Source of the DNA: Kosakonia pseudosacchari | GTDB taxonomy: Bacteria > Pseudomonadota > Gammaproteobacteria > Enterobacterales > Enterobacteriaceae | Length of the DNA: 64,000 bases | Assembly: GCF_900184035.1 (NCBI RefSeq) | Contig: NZ_FXWP01000004.1 | Coordinates: 204,008 to 268,007 of the forward strand | Direction: 5' to 3' | Part shown: one piece after another, positions 17,798 to 27,699 of the stretch | Layout of the letters: the number at the start of each line of letters is the position of its first letter | Position numbering within the stretch: position 1 is the first letter of the stretch | Program-made: the position numbers and the translations under genes | Notes under the pieces: model-generated | The model's input: the letters and a program-made list of their open reading frames with translations, nothing else | Told to the model about the DNA's origin: nothing | Databases searched by the model: none

Positions 17798-19381
17798 TTA
17801 CACTTCGTAATCGAGATTAGTGTCGCTGCCAAGCGGAATAAGCTGCACTTTTTGCACCCGATGGCTTTCAACATCCAGCGTTTTTAGCAGGTAATCACCC
17901 ACCTGCACCTCTTCTCCCGGCTGTGGAATGCGTTGCAAATACTCCATCAGCAGTCCGGCAATGGTGTGATATTCGCGTTTATCGTCGAGCGGCAGCGGGA
18001 CATACTGAACCAGATCTTCCAGCGGCATATGACCGTTTGCCGTCCAGCTACCGTCACTGTTTTTCTGAATATCGTGGCGCGCGTCAATCTCTTCTACTTC
18101 GTTGGGCAAATTGCCGGCGATAGTTTCCATCACATCGCTTAAGGTGACCACCCCTTCAACGGAGCCAAACTCATCCACCACAAACGCAAAGTGAGTACGA
18201 GCATTACGGAACTGTTCCAGTGCCTGCAACAGCGGTAATCCTTCCGGGAACACCAGCGGCTGACGCACCAGCACGCGCAGATCGAGCGGTTCGCCATGTA
18301 ACGATTGCTGGAGCAGATCGAGGATATGCACCACGCCCAGCAGGGTGTCATCCTCTTCGCCACCGGTGACAACCACACGCGTATGCTGGTTTTTATCCAG
18401 CAATGCGCGGACTTCAGCTTCCGGCGCGCTCAGATCAATATGTTCAATATCGTGACGCGACGTCATGATGCTGCTCACTGTACGCTGATTAAGATTCAGC
18501 ACGCGCTCAATCATCCGCCGCTCCTGCGGGTTGAAAATCTGACCATCGTCGCCGTCGCGCAGCATTGAGGCGGCATCGGCATCCAGCTCCGCTTCTTCTT
18601 TACGTCCGCTCAGCAAACGCATGACCGTTTCGGTGGTGCGCTGGCGCAGCGTGCGGTTGGCGAACAGAAAACGGCGGCGGTTGAAGATAGCCAGCTGGTT
18701 CAGCGCTTCAATCATTACCGAGAAACCAATCGCGGCGTACAGGTAACCTTTCGGTATATGGAAACCAAACCCGTCTGCCACCAGGCTAAAACCGATCATC
18801 AGCAGGAAGCTGAGACACAGAATAACAATCGTAGGATGGTTATTGACGAAGCGGGTGAGGGATTTACTCGCCAGCAGCATCAGCGAAATGGCGATAACCA
18901 CCGCCGCCATCATCACGGCCAGGTGATCAACCATCCCTACGGCCGTGATCACGGAATCCAGTGAGAACACCGCGTCCAGCACAACAATCTGCGTTACCAC
19001 GGCCCAGAATTTCGCGCCGCGCCGCTGCGTGGGGTTGTCGCTGTCTTTCCCTTCGAGGCGTTCGTTGAGTTCAACCGTTGCTTTAAACAACAGGAACAGC
19101 CCGCCCACTAACATAATTAAATCGCGGGCACTGAAACTGAGGCCGCGTATGGTAAATAAAGGTTGGGTCAGTGTGACCAGCCAGGAAATTGAGGCCAGCA
19201 ACAGCAGGCGCATCAGCATGGCGAGTATCAGACCGGTGACGCGCGCGCGGTCACGCTGCGCCGGTGGCAATTTCTCGGCGAGAATTGCAATAAAAACCAG
19301 GTTATCAATACCAAGCACCAGTTCAATCACGACCAGCGTGACCAGACCAGCCCAGATTGACGGATCGGCAATCCATTCCAT
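17798..19381 (-). CDS. yegH: YegH, TerC-family membrane protein with CBS and CorC domains
   Basis: The 527 residues equal E. coli YegH. The N-terminal TerC-like part (~1-240) has about seven membrane helices and the intramembrane acidic motifs [15 protein letters not shown] and [15 protein letters not shown], typical of TerC metal transporters. Two CBS domains follow (~300-420; [12 protein letters not shown] opens the first) and a CorC/HlyC domain (~435-520) ends in SDTNLDYEV. TerC relatives export manganese or calcium; for YegH itself the cargo is not established. It is the gene upstream of wza in E. coli, as here, and faces away from the colanic operon across 693 bases. Confidence 0.92.
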   Translation of the reverse strand: MEWIADPSIWAGLVTLVVIELVLGIDNLVFIAILAEKLPPAQRDRARVTGLILAMLMRLLLLASISWLVTLTQPLFTIRGLSFSARDLIMLVGGLFLLFKATVELNERLEGKDSDNPTQRRGAKFWAVVTQIVVLDAVFSLDSVITAVGMVDHLAVMMAAVVIAISLMLLASKSLTRFVNNHPTIVILCLSFLLMIGFSLVADGFGFHIPKGYLYAAIGFSVMIEALNQLAIFNRRRFLFANRTLRQRTTETVMRLLSGRKEEAELDADAASMLRDGDDGQIFNPQERRMIERVLNLNQRTVSSIMTSRHDIEHIDLSAPEAEVRALLDKNQHTRVVVTGGEEDDTLLGVVHILDLLQQSLHGEPLDLRVLVRQPLVFPEGLPLLQALEQFRNARTHFAFVVDEFGSVEGVVTLSDVMETIAGNLPNEVEEIDARHDIQKNSDGSWTANGHMPLEDLVQYVPLPLDDKREYHTIAGLLMEYLQRIPQPGEEVQVGDYLLKTLDVESHRVQKVQLIPLGSDTNLDYEV

Positions 19382-19637
19382 CGTTAACGTAACACCTTAT
19401 GTGATATGACAATTGTCACAATGCGATCATGGATAAAGCTGAGATAAATTGCAATGTTAGCCTGCGATTTATCTTATTTTAGGTGGTTATTTAAAACGCT
19501 TTAAATGTTATTTCCTTATTGTTTCTGTGATTAATTATAACTATTTAAATATGGAAAATAGGAAAAGTCGCATCGCTAATATCAGCTCGGTTTTTTGTCA
19601 ATATGCGGTAAATCCTAAAAAGCTAAATTTTTGGTCT

Positions 19638-19651
19638 TAATATTATTCTTA
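19638..19651 (+). promoter_or_regulatory. RcsAB box upstream of wza
   Basis: TAATATTATTCTTA matches the RcsAB consensus TAAGAATATTCCTA at 11 of 14 positions. It stands 424 bases upstream of the wza start and about 28 bases before a candidate -35. That fits Rcs phosphorelay activation of colanic acid synthesis during envelope stress. Confidence 0.6.
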
Positions 19652-19678
19652 AAAAGATGTTTATCTCTGAATGTCGCC

Positions 19679-19707
19679 TTGCCTGCTATTCGCTTAGCTG
19701 CAACAAT
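19679..19707 (+). promoter_or_regulatory. Candidate promoter of the wza operon
   Basis: TTGCCT and AACAAT at 17-base spacing follow the RcsAB-box match. Both hexamers are imperfect, as expected for a promoter that depends on an activator. Weak without mapping data. Confidence 0.3.
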
Positions 19708-19857
19708 TCCTCCAGCATCGTTCAAATATACCAGCGTGTTTATTTTCAGCATTGTTAATCAGTGCGAAAGCCGGTACCTGCCGTATTTTATCTGGTTGGT
19801 AAATAGCGCCACCAGAAAGAGGATGTAATGGATGACTATCAATGACTTAGCGTCAAT

Positions 19858-19895
19858 CAGTGAATTGGTAACTGAAAGCCAGGGGCGGTAGCGTG
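19858..19895 (+). promoter_or_regulatory. JUMPstart with ops element upstream of wza
   Basis: The ops core GGCGGTAGCGTG is at 19884-19895 within CAGTGAATTGGTAACTG... leading to AAGCCAGGGG. RfaH binds ops in the paused elongation complex and suppresses early termination in long polysaccharide operons. The last 20 bases (19876-19895) are identical to those of the second JUMPstart at 43981-44000. Confidence 0.92.
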
Positions 19896-20074
19896 CCTGC
19901 GGGTATGTCAATCAGCCTGGATTATTCTGTAATCGCATGTGGTTGAATAAACGCTTTTTAGGACTGATGCCAGTTATATTTCTCAAGAATTAACTGCATT
20001 CTGAATCTGTGTACAGCTTGAGCGCTTATTTAAATCGCACAGGATAATTACTCTGCCAAAGTGATAATTAATCA

Positions 20075-21220
20075 ATGATGAAATCTAAAACGAAATTGAT
20101 GCCATTATTGGTGTCCATTAGCTTGATGAGTGGCTGCACCGTCTTCCCCGGGAGCAATATGTCTACGATGGGAAAGGATGTGATTAAACAGCAGGATGCT
20201 GATTTTGATATAGACCGTATGGTGAATGTCTATCCATTAACCCCACGTCTGATTGAACAATTGCGCCCGCGCACCAATGTTGCTCAACCGAATATGTCAC
20301 TGGATCAGGAGATTTCCGCCTACCAGTACCGCGTTGGCCCAGGGGATGTGCTGAACGTAACCGTGTGGGATCACCCGGAACTCACCACGCCAGCCGGTCA
20401 GTATCGTAGTTCGAGCGATGCCGGTAACTGGGTACAACCCGATGGCACCATGTTCTATCCGTACGTCGGTAAGATTCACGTCGCCGGTAAGACGCTGAAT
20501 GAGATCCGTAGTGATATTACCAGCCGTTTAGCGACCTATATTGCTGACCCGCAGGTGGACGTTAATATCGCCGCGTTCCGCTCACAAAAAGCCTATATCT
20601 CCGGTCAGGTAGCGAAATCGGGTCAGCAGGCGATCACCAACGTACCGCTTACCGTACTTGATGCGATCAACGCCGCGGGTGGTCTGACCGACAGCGCAGA
20701 TTGGCGCAACGTCGTGCTGACACACCAGGGCCAGGAACAACGTATTTCGCTGCAGGCGCTGATGCAAAACGGCGATCTCAGCCAGAACCGTTTGCTCTAC
20801 CCCGGCGACATTCTGTTTGTTCCGCGCAATGACGATCTGAAAGTGTTCGTGATGGGCGAAGTGAAAAAACAGAGCACGCTCAAAATGGACTTCAGCGGTA
20901 TGACGCTGACCGAAGCGCTCGGCCAGGCCGAAGGTATCGATCTGACCACCTCCAACGCCAGCGGCATTTTTGTTATTCGTCCGCTCAAAGGCAACGAAAG
21001 TGGCCGTGGCAACAAGATCGCCAACATTTACCAGCTCGACATGTCGGATGCCACGTCGCTGGTTATGGCAACGAACTTCCGTCTCCAGCCGTATGACGTG
21101 GTGTATGTCACGACCGCACCGGTTGCGCGTTGGAACCGTCTTATCAACCAGTTGCTGCCGACAATCAGTGGCGTTCGCTACATGACCAACACGGCCAACG
21201 ACATCCAAAATCTGCAATGA
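20075..21220 (+). CDS. wza: Wza, outer-membrane polysaccharide export lipoprotein
   Basis: Octameric outer-membrane channel that exports colanic acid. The 381 residues (E. coli 379) carry a lipoprotein signal with lipobox LMSGC, Cys21 being the lipidated residue. The polysaccharide export (PES) domain follows ([19 protein letters not shown], ~87-105), then SLBB repeats ([29 protein letters not shown]). The amphipathic C-terminal helix that crosses the outer membrane is [15 protein letters not shown] near residue 353. First gene of the operon, two bases ahead of the wzb start. Confidence 0.97.
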   Translation: MMKSKTKLMPLLVSISLMSGCTVFPGSNMSTMGKDVIKQQDADFDIDRMVNVYPLTPRLIEQLRPRTNVAQPNMSLDQEISAYQYRVGPGDVLNVTVWDHPELTTPAGQYRSSSDAGNWVQPDGTMFYPYVGKIHVAGKTLNEIRSDITSRLATYIADPQVDVNIAAFRSQKAYISGQVAKSGQQAITNVPLTVLDAINAAGGLTDSADWRNVVLTHQGQEQRISLQALMQNGDLSQNRLLYPGDILFVPRNDDLKVFVMGEVKKQSTLKMDFSGMTLTEALGQAEGIDLTTSNASGIFVIRPLKGNESGRGNKIANIYQLDMSDATSLVMATNFRLQPYDVVYVTTAPVARWNRLINQLLPTISGVRYMTNTANDIQNLQ

Positions 21221-21222
21221 CT

Positions 21223-21666
21223 ATGTTCAACAAAATTCTGGTGGTATGCGTGGGGAACATTTGCCGTTCCCCCACGGCAGAACGGCTGCTGAAAAAATAC
21301 CAGCCCGCTTTAACGGTGGACTCAGCCGGGCTGGGCGCGCTGGTTGGACGTAGCGCGGACGCCAACGCCGTGAGCGTGGCGGCGGATCATCAACTCTCTC
21401 TGGAAGGGCATTGCGCGCGACAAATTACCGGAAAAATGTGCCGCGAATACGACCTGATTCTGGTGATGGAAAAACGTCATATTGCTCGCCTGTGCGAGAT
21501 TGCCCCGGAAATGCGTGGAAAGGTCATGTTATTTGGCCACTGGGATAACGAGCGGGAGATCCCCGACCCGTATCGCAAAAGTCGTGAAGCTTTTGAAGCT
21601 ATTTACACCTTACTTGACCAGTCTGCCCGCCATTGGGCGCAGGCATTGCAAGCTCAGCAGGGATAA
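21223..21666 (+). CDS. wzb: Wzb, low-molecular-weight protein-tyrosine phosphatase
   Basis: Cytosolic phosphatase that removes phosphate from the Wzc tyrosine cluster and so resets the polymerisation and export cycle. Starting at the second ATG gives MFNKILVV and 147 residues, the E. coli length; an in-frame ATG two codons earlier overlaps the wza stop. The signature CVGNICRS places the nucleophile at Cys9 and the phosphate-binding Arg at 15. The general acid is the Asp of IPDPYRKS, residue 115. wzc starts two bases after its stop. Confidence 0.96.
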   Translation: MFNKILVVCVGNICRSPTAERLLKKYQPALTVDSAGLGALVGRSADANAVSVAADHQLSLEGHCARQITGKMCREYDLILVMEKRHIARLCEIAPEMRGKVMLFGHWDNEREIPDPYRKSREAFEAIYTLLDQSARHWAQALQAQQG

Positions 21667-21668
21667 TA

Positions 21669-23837
21669 ATGACAGAGAAAACACACCATTCGCATTCTGC
21701 TGCCCCGGCGGTGGGCAACGACGAAATCGATATTGGCCGTTTGCTCGGCACAATCATTGAGGCTCGCTGGTGGGTGCTGGGCATCACCTCGGTCTTCGCA
21801 CTGATTGCTGTGGTCTACTGCCTGTTCGCCACCCCTATTTACAGCGCCGATGCGCTGGTGCAAATCGAGCAGAACACCGGAAGTTCGCTGGTGCAGGATC
21901 TGAACAGCGCGCTGTCGAACAAGCCACCGGCGTCGGACGCGGAAATCCAGCTTATTCAGTCACGCCTGGTGCTGGGTAAAACCGTTGACGATCTCGATCT
22001 GGATATCTCCGTGGTGAAAAACACCTTTCCGCTGTTTGGGGCAGGGTGGGATCGCCTGATGGGGCGGCAGAACGAGACGGTGAAAGTCACCACGTTCACG
22101 CTGCCAAAAGGCATGAACGAGCAGACTTTCACATTAAAAGTGCTCAGCCCGAAACAGTATCTGTTAAGCAGCGACGGCGGTTTTGAAGCGCGCGGCGAAG
22201 TGGGGCAACAGCTCAGCAAGCAAGGCGTCACCATGATGGTGAGCGCCATTCAGGCCTCAAATGACAGCGAGTTCACCGTGACCAAGTTTTCTACGCTTGG
22301 CATGATTAACAATCTGCAAAACAACCTGACGGTAACCGAGAACGGTAAAGACACCGGCGTGCTGAGCCTCACCTATACCGGCGAAGACCGCGATCAGATC
22401 CGCGCCATTCTGGACAGCATCACGCGCAACTATCTTGAGCAGAACATTGAGCGCAAATCCGAAGAAGCGGCCAAAAGCCTGGTCTTCCTCGATAAGCAAC
22501 TGCCGGAAGTACGCAAAAACCTCGATGAGGCCGAGGAAAAACTCAACACCTACCGTCAGCGCAAAGACTCCGTCGACTTGCCGCTGGAAGCGAAATCGGT
22601 ACTCGATTCGATGGTCAACATCGATGCGCAGTTGAACGAACTGACCTTCCGTGAAGCGGAAATCTCCAAACTTTATACCAAAGTTCACCCGGCTTACCGC
22701 ACGTTGCTGGAAAAACGTAAAGCGCTGGAAGATGAGAAAGCGAAGCTGAACGATCGCATCACCGCGATGCCGGAAACGCAGCAGGAGATTGTTCGCCTGA
22801 CGCGCGATGTCGAATCAGGCCAGCAGGTTTATATGCAGTTGTTGAATAAACAGCAGGAGCTGCGTATCACCCAGGCGAGTACCGTTGGCGATGTGCGTAT
22901 TGTCGACCCGGCCATTGCACAACCGGGCGTGCTGAAGCCGAAGAAAGCGCTGATCATTCTTGGCAGCATTATCCTGGGCCTGATTGTTTCGGTAGTCGGC
23001 GTGCTGCTGCGCTCGCTGTTTAACCGCGGTATCGAAAGCCCGCAAGTGCTCGAAGAGCAGGGCATCAGCGTCTACGCCAGCATTCCACTGTCGGAGTGGC
23101 AAAAAGCGCGGGATAGCGTCAAAACCATCAAAGGGGTTAAACGCTATAAGCAGAGCCAGTTGCTGGCGGTGGGCAACCCAACGGATCTGGCCATCGAAGC
23201 GGTGCGCAGCCTGCGTACCAGCCTGCACTTCGCCATGATGCAGGCCAATAACAATGTGTTGATGATGACCGGGGTTAGCCCGTCAATCGGTAAAACCTTT
23301 GTCTGCGCCAACCTGGCGGCGGTGATTAGCCAGACCAATAAACGCGTACTGCTGATCGACTGCGACATGCGCAAAGGTTACACCCATGAACTGCTGGGCA
23401 CCGACAACGTAAATGGCTTGTCCGAAGTGCTGGCCGGGAAGGGGGCTATCGAGAGTTGCGCGAAGCCAACTTCTATCAGCAACTTTGACCTGGTGCCGCG
23501 CGGTCAGGTGCCGCCAAACCCATCTGAACTGCTGATGAGCGAACGCTTTAGTCAACTGGTGAAATGGGCCAGCAGCCACTACGACCTGGTGCTGATCGAT
23601 ACCCCGCCGATCCTCGCGGTAACGGATGCGGCAGTCGTGGGTCGTCACGCCGGCACCACGCTGATGGTGGCGCGTTACGCGGTGAATACGCTCAAAGAGA
23701 TCCAGACCAGCCTGAGCCGCTTCGAGCAAAACGGCATTCAGGTGAAAGGCGTGATCCTGAACTCGATTTTCCGCCGCGCGACCGGCTACCAGGATTACGG
23801 CTACTACGAGTACGAATACAAGTCCGATTCAAAATAA
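21669..23837 (+). CDS. wzc: Wzc, tyrosine autokinase and polysaccharide co-polymerase
   Basis: Inner-membrane BY-kinase that controls colanic acid chain assembly with Wza. From ATG at 21669 it has 722 residues (E. coli 720). A Wzz-type chain-length domain begins DEIDIGRLLGTIIEARWW, with TM1 ~32-52 and a long periplasmic part. TM2 lies near 430-450, after the proline-rich PGVLKPKKA. The cytoplasmic kinase has Walker A GVSPSIGKT (Lys542), Walker A' VLLIDCDMR and Walker B LVLIDTPP. The tail YQDYGYYEYEY holds the tyrosines that are phosphorylated. An in-frame ATG 36 bases upstream overlaps wzb and lacks support. Confidence 0.97.
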   Translation: MTEKTHHSHSAAPAVGNDEIDIGRLLGTIIEARWWVLGITSVFALIAVVYCLFATPIYSADALVQIEQNTGSSLVQDLNSALSNKPPASDAEIQLIQSRLVLGKTVDDLDLDISVVKNTFPLFGAGWDRLMGRQNETVKVTTFTLPKGMNEQTFTLKVLSPKQYLLSSDGGFEARGEVGQQLSKQGVTMMVSAIQASNDSEFTVTKFSTLGMINNLQNNLTVTENGKDTGVLSLTYTGEDRDQIRAILDSITRNYLEQNIERKSEEAAKSLVFLDKQLPEVRKNLDEAEEKLNTYRQRKDSVDLPLEAKSVLDSMVNIDAQLNELTFREAEISKLYTKVHPAYRTLLEKRKALEDEKAKLNDRITAMPETQQEIVRLTRDVESGQQVYMQLLNKQQELRITQASTVGDVRIVDPAIAQPGVLKPKKALIILGSIILGLIVSVVGVLLRSLFNRGIESPQVLEEQGISVYASIPLSEWQKARDSVKTIKGVKRYKQSQLLAVGNPTDLAIEAVRSLRTSLHFAMMQANNNVLMMTGVSPSIGKTFVCANLAAVISQTNKRVLLIDCDMRKGYTHELLGTDNVNGLSEVLAGKGAIESCAKPTSISNFDLVPRGQVPPNPSELLMSERFSQLVKWASSHYDLVLIDTPPILAVTDAAVVGRHAGTTLMVARYAVNTLKEIQTSLSRFEQNGIQVKGVILNSIFRRATGYQDYGYYEYEYKSDSK

Positions 23838-23868
23838 CCAGACCTTACCTCTGTCCCTCAACGCGCTG

Positions 23869-23894
23869 CGCCTTTTCCCTTATGGGAAAAGGCG
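23869..23894 (+). terminator. Hairpin between wzc and wcaA (attenuator)
   Basis: An 11-bp stem (CGCCTTTTCCC/GGGAAAAGGCG) with tetraloop TTAT sits in the 103-base wzc-wcaA gap, the largest gap in the first half of the operon. No T-run follows. A stem-loop at the same spot in E. coli has been proposed to give more transcript of wza-wzb-wzc than of the wca genes. Confidence 0.6.
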
Positions 23895-23940
23895 GCAGTA
23901 AGGGCGAAAGCGGCATGTTGAACGCATTAGGGAACGCATC

Positions 23941-24786
23941 ATGAGCACAACAGCAAACCCGTTAATTTCAATTTATATGCCAACCTGGAACCGGCAACAG
24001 CTGGCGATCCGCGCGATTAAATCGGTGCTGCGCCAGGATTACCCGCACTGGGAAATGATCATTGTTGATGACTGCTCCGCAAACTTCGAGCAGTTACAGC
24101 AGTTTGTTGATGAGCTGGGCGACCCGCGTGTCAGTTACACGCGTAACGCCTTTAACTCCGGTGCCTGCGCGGTGCGTAACCAGGCGATTTTGCAGGCGAA
24201 AGGCCAGTACATTACCGGCATTGACGATGACGATGAGTGGACGCCAAACCGTCTGTCCGTTTTTCTGGCGCACAAACATCTGCTTAATACCCGCGCTTTT
24301 TTGTACGCCAACGATTATGTCTGCCAGGGCGAAGTCTATGCGCAACCGGCGAGCTTGCCGCTCTACCCGAAATCGCCGTTCTCGCGCAAGCTGTTCTACA
24401 AGCGCAACATCGTGGGCAACCAGGTGTTCACCTGGGGCTGGCGTTTTAAAGAGAGCTTATTTGATACCCAACTGAAGGCGGCGCAGGATTACGACATTTT
24501 CCTGCGGATGGTCGAGGAGTACGGCGAGCCGTGGAAAATCGAAGAAGCCACGCAGATCCTGCACATTAATCACGGTGAAATGCAGATCACCTCTTCGCCG
24601 AAGAAATTTTCCGGTTACTTCCACTTTTATCGTAAGCACAAAGACAAATTCGATCGCGCCAGCAAGAAATATCAGCTGTTTACCCTCTACCAAATTCGCA
24701 ATAAGCGGATGAACTGGCGCACGTTGTTGACGCTGTTTTCTCTGCGTAACGGTAAGCGTCTGGCTGATGGGCTGCGGGGGAAATAA
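23941..24786 (+). CDS. wcaA: WcaA, colanic acid glycosyltransferase (GT2)
   Basis: Cytoplasmic-face glycosyltransferase adding one sugar of the colanic acid repeat unit. At 281 residues (E. coli 279) it shows the GT-A GT2 fold: N-terminal ISIYMPTWNRQQLAIRAIKSVL (split here as ISIYMPTWNR and AIKSVL) and IIVDDCSANFEQ for nucleotide binding. GIDDDDEWTP is the DXD metal site (~97-106), and AAQDYDIFLRMVEEYG the catalytic Asp region. The stop codon overlaps the wcaB start by one base. The exact sugar is not readable from the sequence. Confidence 0.94.
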   Translation: MSTTANPLISIYMPTWNRQQLAIRAIKSVLRQDYPHWEMIIVDDCSANFEQLQQFVDELGDPRVSYTRNAFNSGACAVRNQAILQAKGQYITGIDDDDEWTPNRLSVFLAHKHLLNTRAFLYANDYVCQGEVYAQPASLPLYPKSPFSRKLFYKRNIVGNQVFTWGWRFKESLFDTQLKAAQDYDIFLRMVEEYGEPWKIEEATQILHINHGEMQITSSPKKFSGYFHFYRKHKDKFDRASKKYQLFTLYQIRNKRMNWRTLLTLFSLRNGKRLADGLRGK

Positions 24787-25277
24787 TGCGTCTGGAAGAT
24801 TTTCGCGCTAATCACTGGAATTTGCGCCCGTGCTGCATGGTAGCGGCGTACCGCATTGCCCATTTTTGCTCCGTGTGGCGCAAAAAACATGTCATCAACA
24901 ATCTCTGGGCTGCTCCCGTCATTTTGTTGTACCGCTTTGTCACCGAATGCCTGTTTGGCTATGAAATTCAGGCCGCAGCTACCATTGGTCGCCGCTTTAC
25001 CATTCATCACGGTTATGCGGTGGTGATCAATAAATATACTGTCGCCGGGGATGATTTCACCATTCGTCATGGTGTCACCATCGGCAACCGTGGGCCCGAT
25101 AACCTGGCCTGTCCGGTGATTGGCAACAACGTTGAACTGGGTGCCAACGTAGTGGTGATTGGCGATATCACCATTGGTAATAACGTCACCATTGGCGCGG
25201 GGAGCGTGGTGCTCGACAGCGTGCCGGACAACGCGCTGGTGGTTGGCGAAAAAGCGCGCGTGAAGGTGATTAAATGA
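24786..25277 (+). CDS. wcaB: WcaB, colanic acid O-acetyltransferase
   Basis: Hexapeptide-repeat acyltransferase of 163 residues (E. coli 162) that acetylates a sugar of colanic acid using acetyl-CoA. The C-terminal two thirds form a left-handed beta helix; its [LIV]GxxxX repeats are visible as IGRRFTIHHGYAVVI and IGNNVELGANVVVIGDITIG. HHGYAVVINKYTVAGDDFTI holds the catalytic His seen in serine acetyltransferase relatives. It overlaps wcaC by four bases (ATGA), a sign of coupled translation. Confidence 0.93.
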   Translation: MRLEDFRANHWNLRPCCMVAAYRIAHFCSVWRKKHVINNLWAAPVILLYRFVTECLFGYEIQAAATIGRRFTIHHGYAVVINKYTVAGDDFTIRHGVTIGNRGPDNLACPVIGNNVELGANVVVIGDITIGNNVTIGAGSVVLDSVPDNALVVGEKARVKVIK

Positions 25278-26491
25278 ATATTTTGCAATTTAACGTGCGC
25301 CTTGCAGAAGGCGGTGCCGCAGGCGTCGCGCTCGATTTACATCAGCGCGCGCTGCAACAAGGTATTTCATCACGTTTTATTTACGGCTATGGCAAAGGCG
25401 GCAAAAAAAGCGTCAGCCACGACAACTATCCGCAGGTGTATAAACAGACACCACGTCTGACATCCATCGCTAACCTGGCGCTGTTTCGTCTGTTTAACCG
25501 TGATGTTTTTGGCAACCTGAATAATCTCTATCGCACTGTGACCCGCACAGAGGGGCCGGTGGTACTGCATTTTCATGTCATGCACAGCTACTGGCTGAAT
25601 CTGGATGAACTGGTGACATTTTGCCAGAAGGTGAAAGCGCACAAGCCGGATGTCACTTTTGTCTGGACGCTGCATGACCACTGGAGCGTGACCGGGCGCT
25701 GCGCCTTTACCGATGGCTGTGAAGGCTGGAAAGAGAATTGCCGCAAATGCCCGACGCTGTCGAACTACCCGCCGGTGAAAGTTGATCGAGCCCATAAGCT
25801 GGTCGATAGCAAACGTCAGTTATTCAACGACATGCTGGCGCTCGGCTGCCAGTTTATCTCCCCCAGCCAGCATGTGGCGGACGCCTTTAATAGCCTGTAT
25901 GGTGCCGGGCGTTGCAGCATTATCAATAACGGCATTGATGTAGCGACAGAGGCCATTCTTGCCGAACTGTCGCCGGTGAAAGAGACGCAAGGTAAACCGA
26001 AGATTGCGGTGGTGGCGCACGATCTGCGTTACGACGGCAAAACCAACCAACAACTGGTGCGTGACATTATGGCGATGGACGACCGCGTGGAGCTGCATAC
26101 CTTCGGTAAATTTTCCCCGTTTGAGGGTAAAAACGTCGTCAACCACGGTTTTCTGACTGATAAGCGCAAATTGATGAGTGAACTCAACGAGATGGACGCG
26201 CTGGTCTTTAGTTCCCGCGTGGACAACTATCCGTTGATTTTATGCGAAGCGTTATCGATCGGTGTGCCGGTGATTGCCACCCATAGCGATGCGGCGCGCG
26301 AAGTGTTGCAGAAATCGGGCGGTAAGACCTTCAGCGAGCAGGAGGTATTGCCGCTGGTGCAGTGCCATAAAGCCGACATTGCCCAGGCGGTATTTGGCGA
26401 AAGCCTTGACGCGTTCCGCGCGCGCAGCCGCCAGGCATACAGTGGCCAACAGATGCTGGAGGAGTATGTCTCATTCTATCAAGGTCTGTAG
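25274..26491 (+). CDS. wcaC: WcaC, colanic acid glycosyltransferase (GT4)
   Basis: GT-B fold retaining glycosyltransferase of 405 residues, equal to E. coli. The N-terminal domain opens with NVRLAEGGAAGVALDLH and contains the Cys-rich segment CAFTDGCEGWKENCRKCP (~145-162), a WcaC-type feature. The C-terminal donor-binding domain carries VFSSRVDNYPLILCEALSIGVPVIAT; here the EX7E motif of GT4 is reduced to a D...E form. Gene overlaps are 4 bases with wcaB and 26 bases with wcaD. Confidence 0.94.
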   Translation: MNILQFNVRLAEGGAAGVALDLHQRALQQGISSRFIYGYGKGGKKSVSHDNYPQVYKQTPRLTSIANLALFRLFNRDVFGNLNNLYRTVTRTEGPVVLHFHVMHSYWLNLDELVTFCQKVKAHKPDVTFVWTLHDHWSVTGRCAFTDGCEGWKENCRKCPTLSNYPPVKVDRAHKLVDSKRQLFNDMLALGCQFISPSQHVADAFNSLYGAGRCSIINNGIDVATEAILAELSPVKETQGKPKIAVVAHDLRYDGKTNQQLVRDIMAMDDRVELHTFGKFSPFEGKNVVNHGFLTDKRKLMSELNEMDALVFSSRVDNYPLILCEALSIGVPVIATHSDAAREVLQKSGGKTFSEQEVLPLVQCHKADIAQAVFGESLDAFRARSRQAYSGQQMLEEYVSFYQGL

Positions 26492-27686
26492 CTACCTCCT
26501 GCTGCCGCTCATTTACCTGCTGGTTAACGTCAAACTCCTCCAGTTAGGAGAGAGTTTTCCAATCACTATCGTAACGTTTTTGCCGGTGCTGCTGCTGCTC
26601 TATGTTGAGCGCATCAGCGTGAAAAAACTGATGATAGCGCTGGGTGCCGGGGCAGGATTGACGCTGTTTAACTTCATTTTCGGTAAGTCGCTGGACGCCA
26701 GTAAATATGTCACTTCGACGATGCTGTTCGTTTATATCGTGATCATCATCGGCATGGTGTGGAGTATCCGCTTCAAAACCATTTCACCGCATAATTACCG
26801 CAAGATATTGAGATTTTTCTATGCGGTAGTGGCCTTCGTGGTGCTGTTAGCGGCGATGGAAATGGCGCAGATTATCCTCACAGGCGGCAGCAGTTTAATG
26901 GAGGGGATTTCGAAATATCTCATCTATAGCAACAGTTACGTGCTGAATTTTATCAAGTTCGGCGGTAAGCGTACTACGGCGTTATATTTCGAACCGGCAT
27001 TCTTCGCTCTGGCGTTAATCTCAATTTGGCTCAGCATCAAACAGTTTGGTATCAAAACGCCGAAGACCGATGCTATGATTTTGGCAGGGATAGTTCTTTC
27101 GGGATCGTTCTCAGGGGTAATGACATTTATCCTGTTTTATCTGCTGGAATGGGCTTTCCAGTATCTGAACAAAGAGGCGATCCGTAAAAAGTTACCATTG
27201 GCAATTATTTCACTGGCAGTGTTTATTGTTGGCGTTGTATTTGCTTTTCCATATATCGCAGAACGAATCGGCGATTTAGGTACGGAAGGCTCTTCCTCGT
27301 ATTATCGTATTATCGGTCCGCTGGTGATGGTGGGATATTCACTGACCAATATTGATGGTGTAGTAAGATTTGGCTCACTTTACGAATATGTCGCATCATT
27401 CGGAATCTTTAACGGTGCGGACGTCGGGAAAACAATAGACAATGGGTTGTATCTGCTGATCATTTATTTTTCATGGTTCGCAGTATTACTGACCGGATGG
27501 TATCTGTTTAAAGTTGGAAAAATGACGATAAATGCCTTTGGCAACAATCAGAATTTTCGCGTTCAACTTTATCTGTTCACTCCGATATCGTTGTTTTTTA
27601 CGGGGTCTATTTTTAGCCCGGAATATGCGTTTTTAATCGTTTGTCCATTTATTCTGCGCAAAGCGTTGAATATAGCGACTACATGA
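26466..27686 (+). CDS. wcaD: WcaD, colanic acid polymerase
   Basis: Multi-pass inner-membrane protein thought to polymerise the lipid-linked repeat units (a Wzy role). Starting at ATG 26466 ([14 protein letters not shown]) gives 406 residues (E. coli 405). This start lies inside wcaC, with 26 bases shared, as in E. coli; the same frame stays open further upstream inside wcaC but lacks homology there. About ten to eleven hydrophobic segments are visible. A conserved periplasmic loop reads [14 protein letters not shown] (~270-283), typical of Wzy-like active loops. GC content drops in its 3' half. Confidence 0.93.
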   Translation: MSHSIKVCSYLLLPLIYLLVNVKLLQLGESFPITIVTFLPVLLLLYVERISVKKLMIALGAGAGLTLFNFIFGKSLDASKYVTSTMLFVYIVIIIGMVWSIRFKTISPHNYRKILRFFYAVVAFVVLLAAMEMAQIILTGGSSLMEGISKYLIYSNSYVLNFIKFGGKRTTALYFEPAFFALALISIWLSIKQFGIKTPKTDAMILAGIVLSGSFSGVMTFILFYLLEWAFQYLNKEAIRKKLPLAIISLAVFIVGVVFAFPYIAERIGDLGTEGSSSYYRIIGPLVMVGYSLTNIDGVVRFGSLYEYVASFGIFNGADVGKTIDNGLYLLIIYFSWFAVLLTGWYLFKVGKMTINAFGNNQNFRVQLYLFTPISLFFTGSIFSPEYAFLIVCPFILRKALNIATT

Positions 27687-27699
27687 TGAGGTGGGTCAA

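Larger units (their letters stand above)
19382..20074 (+). other. Long control and leader region of the colanic acid operon
   Basis: This 693-base stretch between divergent yegH and wza holds no convincing gene. It is AT-rich up to about 19680, then carries an RcsAB-box match, a promoter candidate, and a ~370-base transcribed leader that includes the JUMPstart/ops element at 19858-19895. A long untranslated leader ahead of wza is also known in E. coli. Confidence 0.7.

Noticed and set aside
19631..19828. 65-codon frame in the wza leader
   Set aside because: Overlaps the RcsAB-box and promoter region and lacks a ribosome-binding site. No similarity to a known leader peptide.
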